Part shown: positions 6,440 to 8,279 of the stretch, one piece after another
How the letters are laid out: each line of letters begins with the position of its first letter
Numbering within the stretch: position 1 is the stretch's first letter
DNA from: an uncultured Eubacteriales bacterium
GTDB taxonomy: Bacteria > Bacillota > Clostridia > Oscillospirales > CAG-272
Length of the DNA: 8,279 bases
NCBI GenBank assembly: GCA_934477985.1
Contig: CAKSOR010000098.1
Span: forward strand, 1-8,279
Direction: 5' to 3'
The notes under the pieces: generated by a model
What the model saw: the letters and a program-made list of their open reading frames with translations, nothing else
What the model was told of the DNA's origin: nothing
The model's database searches: none
Made by a program: the position numbers and the translations under genes

Positions 6440-6465
6440 GTGAATTTACGTTGCCCTGATGCCGA

Positions 6466-6483
6466 TGAACGTCCGGACGTTCA
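6466..6483. other. Perfect 18-bp palindrome TGAACGTCCGGACGTTCA
   Basis: This self-complementary 18-mer with no spacer lies between the SBP stop codon (6526) and the convergent terminator. As RNA it could only form a 7-bp stem with a CCGG loop. In the plus direction a T-rich stretch (CTTTTCTTT, 6492-6500) comes 8 bases later, making it at best a weak second terminator for the SLOG gene. As DNA it has the symmetry of a dimeric regulator site, but it is downstream of both genes. It is also nested inside a weak outer repeat (CCTGAT 6455-6460 with ATCAGG 6510-6515). Its function is not evident. Confidence 0.5.
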
Positions 6484-6525
6484 CCCCTGCGTCTTTTCTT
6501 TGGGCGGGAATCAGGAAAAATGGGA

Positions 6526-7977
6526 TTATTTAGCGAGACTATCCATTGTAGCCGCGATCTTCCCGGCGACGGCTTCCTTCTGAGCGGCGATTATCGAGGA
6601 GACATTGCTGTCGCCCGCGATAACGGCGGTTCTTATCGAGCTTGCGAGGTCGGCGGTCCAGCCGTAGGTCAGGCTCGCGTCGTAATAGAGCGAGTCGCGG
6701 ATGATGCCGAGCATTTCGATTGAGTCGTCGTTGCGCAGCGATTTCTGCGAGACTCTGACCTTGTAGTACGCCGGAAGAATGTCCTTGTAGGAGAGGTAGG
6801 AGAGCGCGTCGAGTATCGCGCCGGTGCGCTCGGGGTCAGAGTTGGTCGAGGGAACGATCATGGTCGGCGTGTCGTAGTTCATCCACGCGCAGTAGTTCTC
6901 CTGCGACTCGTCTAACTTCGGGAGCGGCAGTATACCGAAACTGTCCTCCATTTCGCGGAAGACGCCGGATGCCTTGACCTCGCCGCCGTAGAAGAGCGCG
7001 CGTCCCGACATGAAGATCTTGTCGTAACTTACGCCATTCTGGTTCGCCTCGATGTAATCGCCCTCAGAGCCGAAGATCTTCGCGAGCTTTTCCGCGGTGG
7101 TATAGAAGCGGTCGTTCTCGAGTGAGAGCATGGGAGTACCGTCCGAGCCCTTTGTCGTGAACCTGTTGCCCGCGCCGATGATCATGGCGTCGCAGATCCG
7201 GTAGAAGGACGTGAAGCCGTAGATTGCCTTGTTGTCGTAGCTGAACGTGAAGTTGTCGTCGCCGTTCAGGTTCGTGCCCCACTTGAGCATTGTGTTGAAG
7301 GAGTCGATTGTCCACTTTCCCTCGCGGACAGTGTCGTATGGCATGCCCTTGCCGAGTCTCGTCATCATGTCCTCGTTGAAGTAGATTGACCAGACGAGGT
7401 CGAAGGCGCAGAGCGAGAGGTCGCTCTGTACGAAATAGAGCGTGTTGCCGCTCTTTCCGAGCGAAGCCTCGGTCACGACCGACTGATTCCACCAGGGTTT
7501 GTCAAGGTTGAGTCCGGGGATGTCACAGAGATTCTTACAGAGACCGTTCGAGACGGCGCTCGCGACGTTGTTGCCGCGGATATAAGCGGCGTCGTAGGTG
7601 TCGTCGCCGGCGCTGACGGTGGTCTGGACCTGTTTGATCAGATCGCCGATCGGGTATTCGACGACATTCAGCTTGAACCCGAATCGGTCCTCGAGTGCGC
7701 GGTTGCGCTCGTAGACAGCGTCGTCGATTATCTCTCCGGTCTGGGACTCGAGATCAAGGTAGGTGTACATCTGCCAGATATTTTCAAGATTGAGGATAGT
7801 GAACTCCTCGCCGCCGCAGTCGAGCCCGGGGTAGGTGTAGTCGGGATCGCCGGACGCGACGGTTGTGTCGGCGACGGGAGAGCTTGTCGTCTCATCCGCG
7901 GGAGTCTTTTCATCGCCGCAGGAAGCGAGTGACGCGAGCATAGCCGCGAGCAGAATAAGACTTGTCATTTTTTTCAT
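6526..7977 (-). CDS. ABC transporter extracellular solute-binding lipoprotein, sugar type
   Basis: A 483-residue lipoprotein that would capture a solute, most likely an oligosaccharide, outside the membrane for an ABC importer. The N-terminus is a lipoprotein signal peptide: MKKMTSLILLAAMLASLASC, with lipobox LASC and Cys20 as the lipidated residue. A Thr/Asp/Ser-rich linker follows to about residue 45. The mature part shows family 1-type solute-binding features: a first strand EEFTILNLEN, the region DDAVYERNRALEDRFGFKLNV common in clostridial members, DTYDAAYIRG, and FGILPLPKLDESQENYCAWM, a proline-rich hinge motif seen before the second lobe's strand. The ATG at 7977 has AAAGGA about 10 bases upstream. 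No permease or ATPase gene is present in the window, so it is an orphan as far as can be seen. It is divergent from an AraC-like regulator, its likely controller. The ligand is not predictable. Confidence 0.87.
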   Translation of the reverse strand: MKKMTSLILLAAMLASLASCGDEKTPADETTSSPVADTTVASGDPDYTYPGLDCGGEEFTILNLENIWQMYTYLDLESQTGEIIDDAVYERNRALEDRFGFKLNVVEYPIGDLIKQVQTTVSAGDDTYDAAYIRGNNVASAVSNGLCKNLCDIPGLNLDKPWWNQSVVTEASLGKSGNTLYFVQSDLSLCAFDLVWSIYFNEDMMTRLGKGMPYDTVREGKWTIDSFNTMLKWGTNLNGDDNFTFSYDNKAIYGFTSFYRICDAMIIGAGNRFTTKGSDGTPMLSLENDRFYTTAEKLAKIFGSEGDYIEANQNGVSYDKIFMSGRALFYGGEVKASGVFREMEDSFGILPLPKLDESQENYCAWMNYDTPTMIVPSTNSDPERTGAILDALSYLSYKDILPAYYKVRVSQKSLRNDDSIEMLGIIRDSLYYDASLTYGWTADLASSIRTAVIAGDSNVSSIIAAQKEAVAGKIAATMDSLAK

Positions 7978-8015
7978 TGCGTTTGTATCCTTTCATAAAA
8001 TATTTGCCAAGGTAC

Positions 8016-8044
8016 TTGAATTATACCACAAAATATGCTATAAT
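8016..8044 (+). promoter_or_regulatory. Extended -10 promoter of the AraC-like gene
   Basis: TTGAAT (8016-8021, 4/6) and a perfect TATAAT (8039-8044) are 17 bases apart, with TG at 8036-8037 extending the -10 (TGCTATAAT, the same nonamer as in the SLOG promoter). Predicted start is near 8051, giving a leader of about 48 nt. Its -35 box overlaps the -10 box of the opposing SBP promoter. Confidence 0.75.
8020..8025 (-). promoter_or_regulatory. Extended -10 element of the SBP promoter
   Basis: On the minus strand a perfect TATAAT (8025-8020) is extended by TG one base before it (TGGTATAAT). The -35 position at 17 bases spacing (8048-8043) reads TAGTAT, a poor match (2/6), so this promoter should depend on the extended -10 or on an activator. 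It lies about 43 bases before the SBP start codon. The missing -35 together with a divergent AraC-type gene suggests activator control. Confidence 0.6.
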
Positions 8045-8098
8045 ACTACTCAGAAACAGACGAAAACTTGCCAGAATCTGCAAAAGGGGAAAATGATA

Positions 8099-8279
8099 AT
8101 GTCAAATAAGCCGGAAGAACTATATGAGGACAGCTATGATAAGATAGGCTGTGTAAAGCAGGGAGCGGTGAGCGAGCACTTTCACTATCACGCCGAGCTC
8201 ATCCTGGCGTTGGATGGCAGCTTTGACGCGGTTGTTGACGGAAGAAAGTATCGTGTCGGAGAGGGAATGGGTGTAATAG
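8099..8279 (+). CDS. AraC-family transcriptional regulator, N-terminal cupin fragment
   Basis: A reading frame that stays open for 60 codons to the right edge. It begins MSNKPEELYEDSYDKIGCVK and continues with HFHYHAELILALDGSFDAVV, then DGRKYRVGEGMGVI. The His-x-His region, then Glu-Leu, then a Gly-Ser turn, a strand ending in a DG(R/K)xY turn and a GxG turn form the sugar-sensing cupin half typical of AraC/XylS-type regulators. The HTH half would lie beyond the window and is not seen, so a plain cupin protein remains possible. Two ATGs are in frame, at 8093 and 8099; the second is preferred because the AGGGGA site (8085-8090) is 8 bases before it and only 2 bases before the first. Divergent from the SBP lipoprotein gene, it probably senses the same sugar and regulates uptake. 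Confidence 0.72.
   Translation, partial: MSNKPEELYEDSYDKIGCVKQGAVSEHFHYHAELILALDGSFDAVVDGRKYRVGEGMGVI

Overview
This 8.3 kb chromosomal window most likely comes from an anaerobic Gram-positive bacterium of the class Clostridia (Bacillota), probably a gut-type lineage. The reasons are a DUF951 protein, a YfhO-type membrane protein and a YdjI-like SPFH protein (all characteristic of Bacillota), strong GGAGG ribosome binding sites, a lipoprotein substrate-binding protein, and moderately GC-rich genes separated by AT-rich promoters close to the sigma-A consensus. The species cannot be named from the sequence. No tRNA, rRNA, CRISPR array, insertion sequence or phage gene was seen.

Layout. Positions 1-122 (minus) hold the first 40 codons of an SPFH/virion-core-like protein that runs off the left edge. 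Positions 123-424 are non-coding: a good minus-strand promoter (359-387) followed by a leader of about 230 nt that ends in four back-to-back hairpins just before the SPFH start codon. Positions 425-5336 (minus) form a compact three-gene operon, read as DUF951 protein, then a 969-residue YfhO-family multispanning membrane protein, then a cytoplasmic GH35 beta-galactosidase. The first two genes overlap by 4 bases and the last two are 11 bases apart, with a consensus promoter at 5367-5395. A Rho-independent terminator (5417-5452) separates the operon from an upstream XRE-type regulator gene (5456-5791, minus).

The XRE gene is divergent from a small SLOG-fold protein gene (5948-6376, plus), which has its own extended -10 promoter. 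After it comes a very strong hairpin terminator, serving mainly the convergent gene on the other side, a sugar-type ABC transporter lipoprotein (6526-7977, minus). That gene is divergent from a truncated AraC-like regulator (8099 to the right edge, plus). The two promoters of this last pair overlap physically.

How the genes may work together (inference): the right side looks like a carbohydrate sensing and uptake unit (AraC-type regulator plus sugar-binding lipoprotein). The left operon pairs a galactosidase with a putative GT-C-fold glycosyltransferase, so both parts touch glycan metabolism, but nothing in the sequence links them directly. The least explained parts are the hairpin array in the SPFH leader and the divergent XRE/SLOG pair. 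No clearly new multi-gene system was found.
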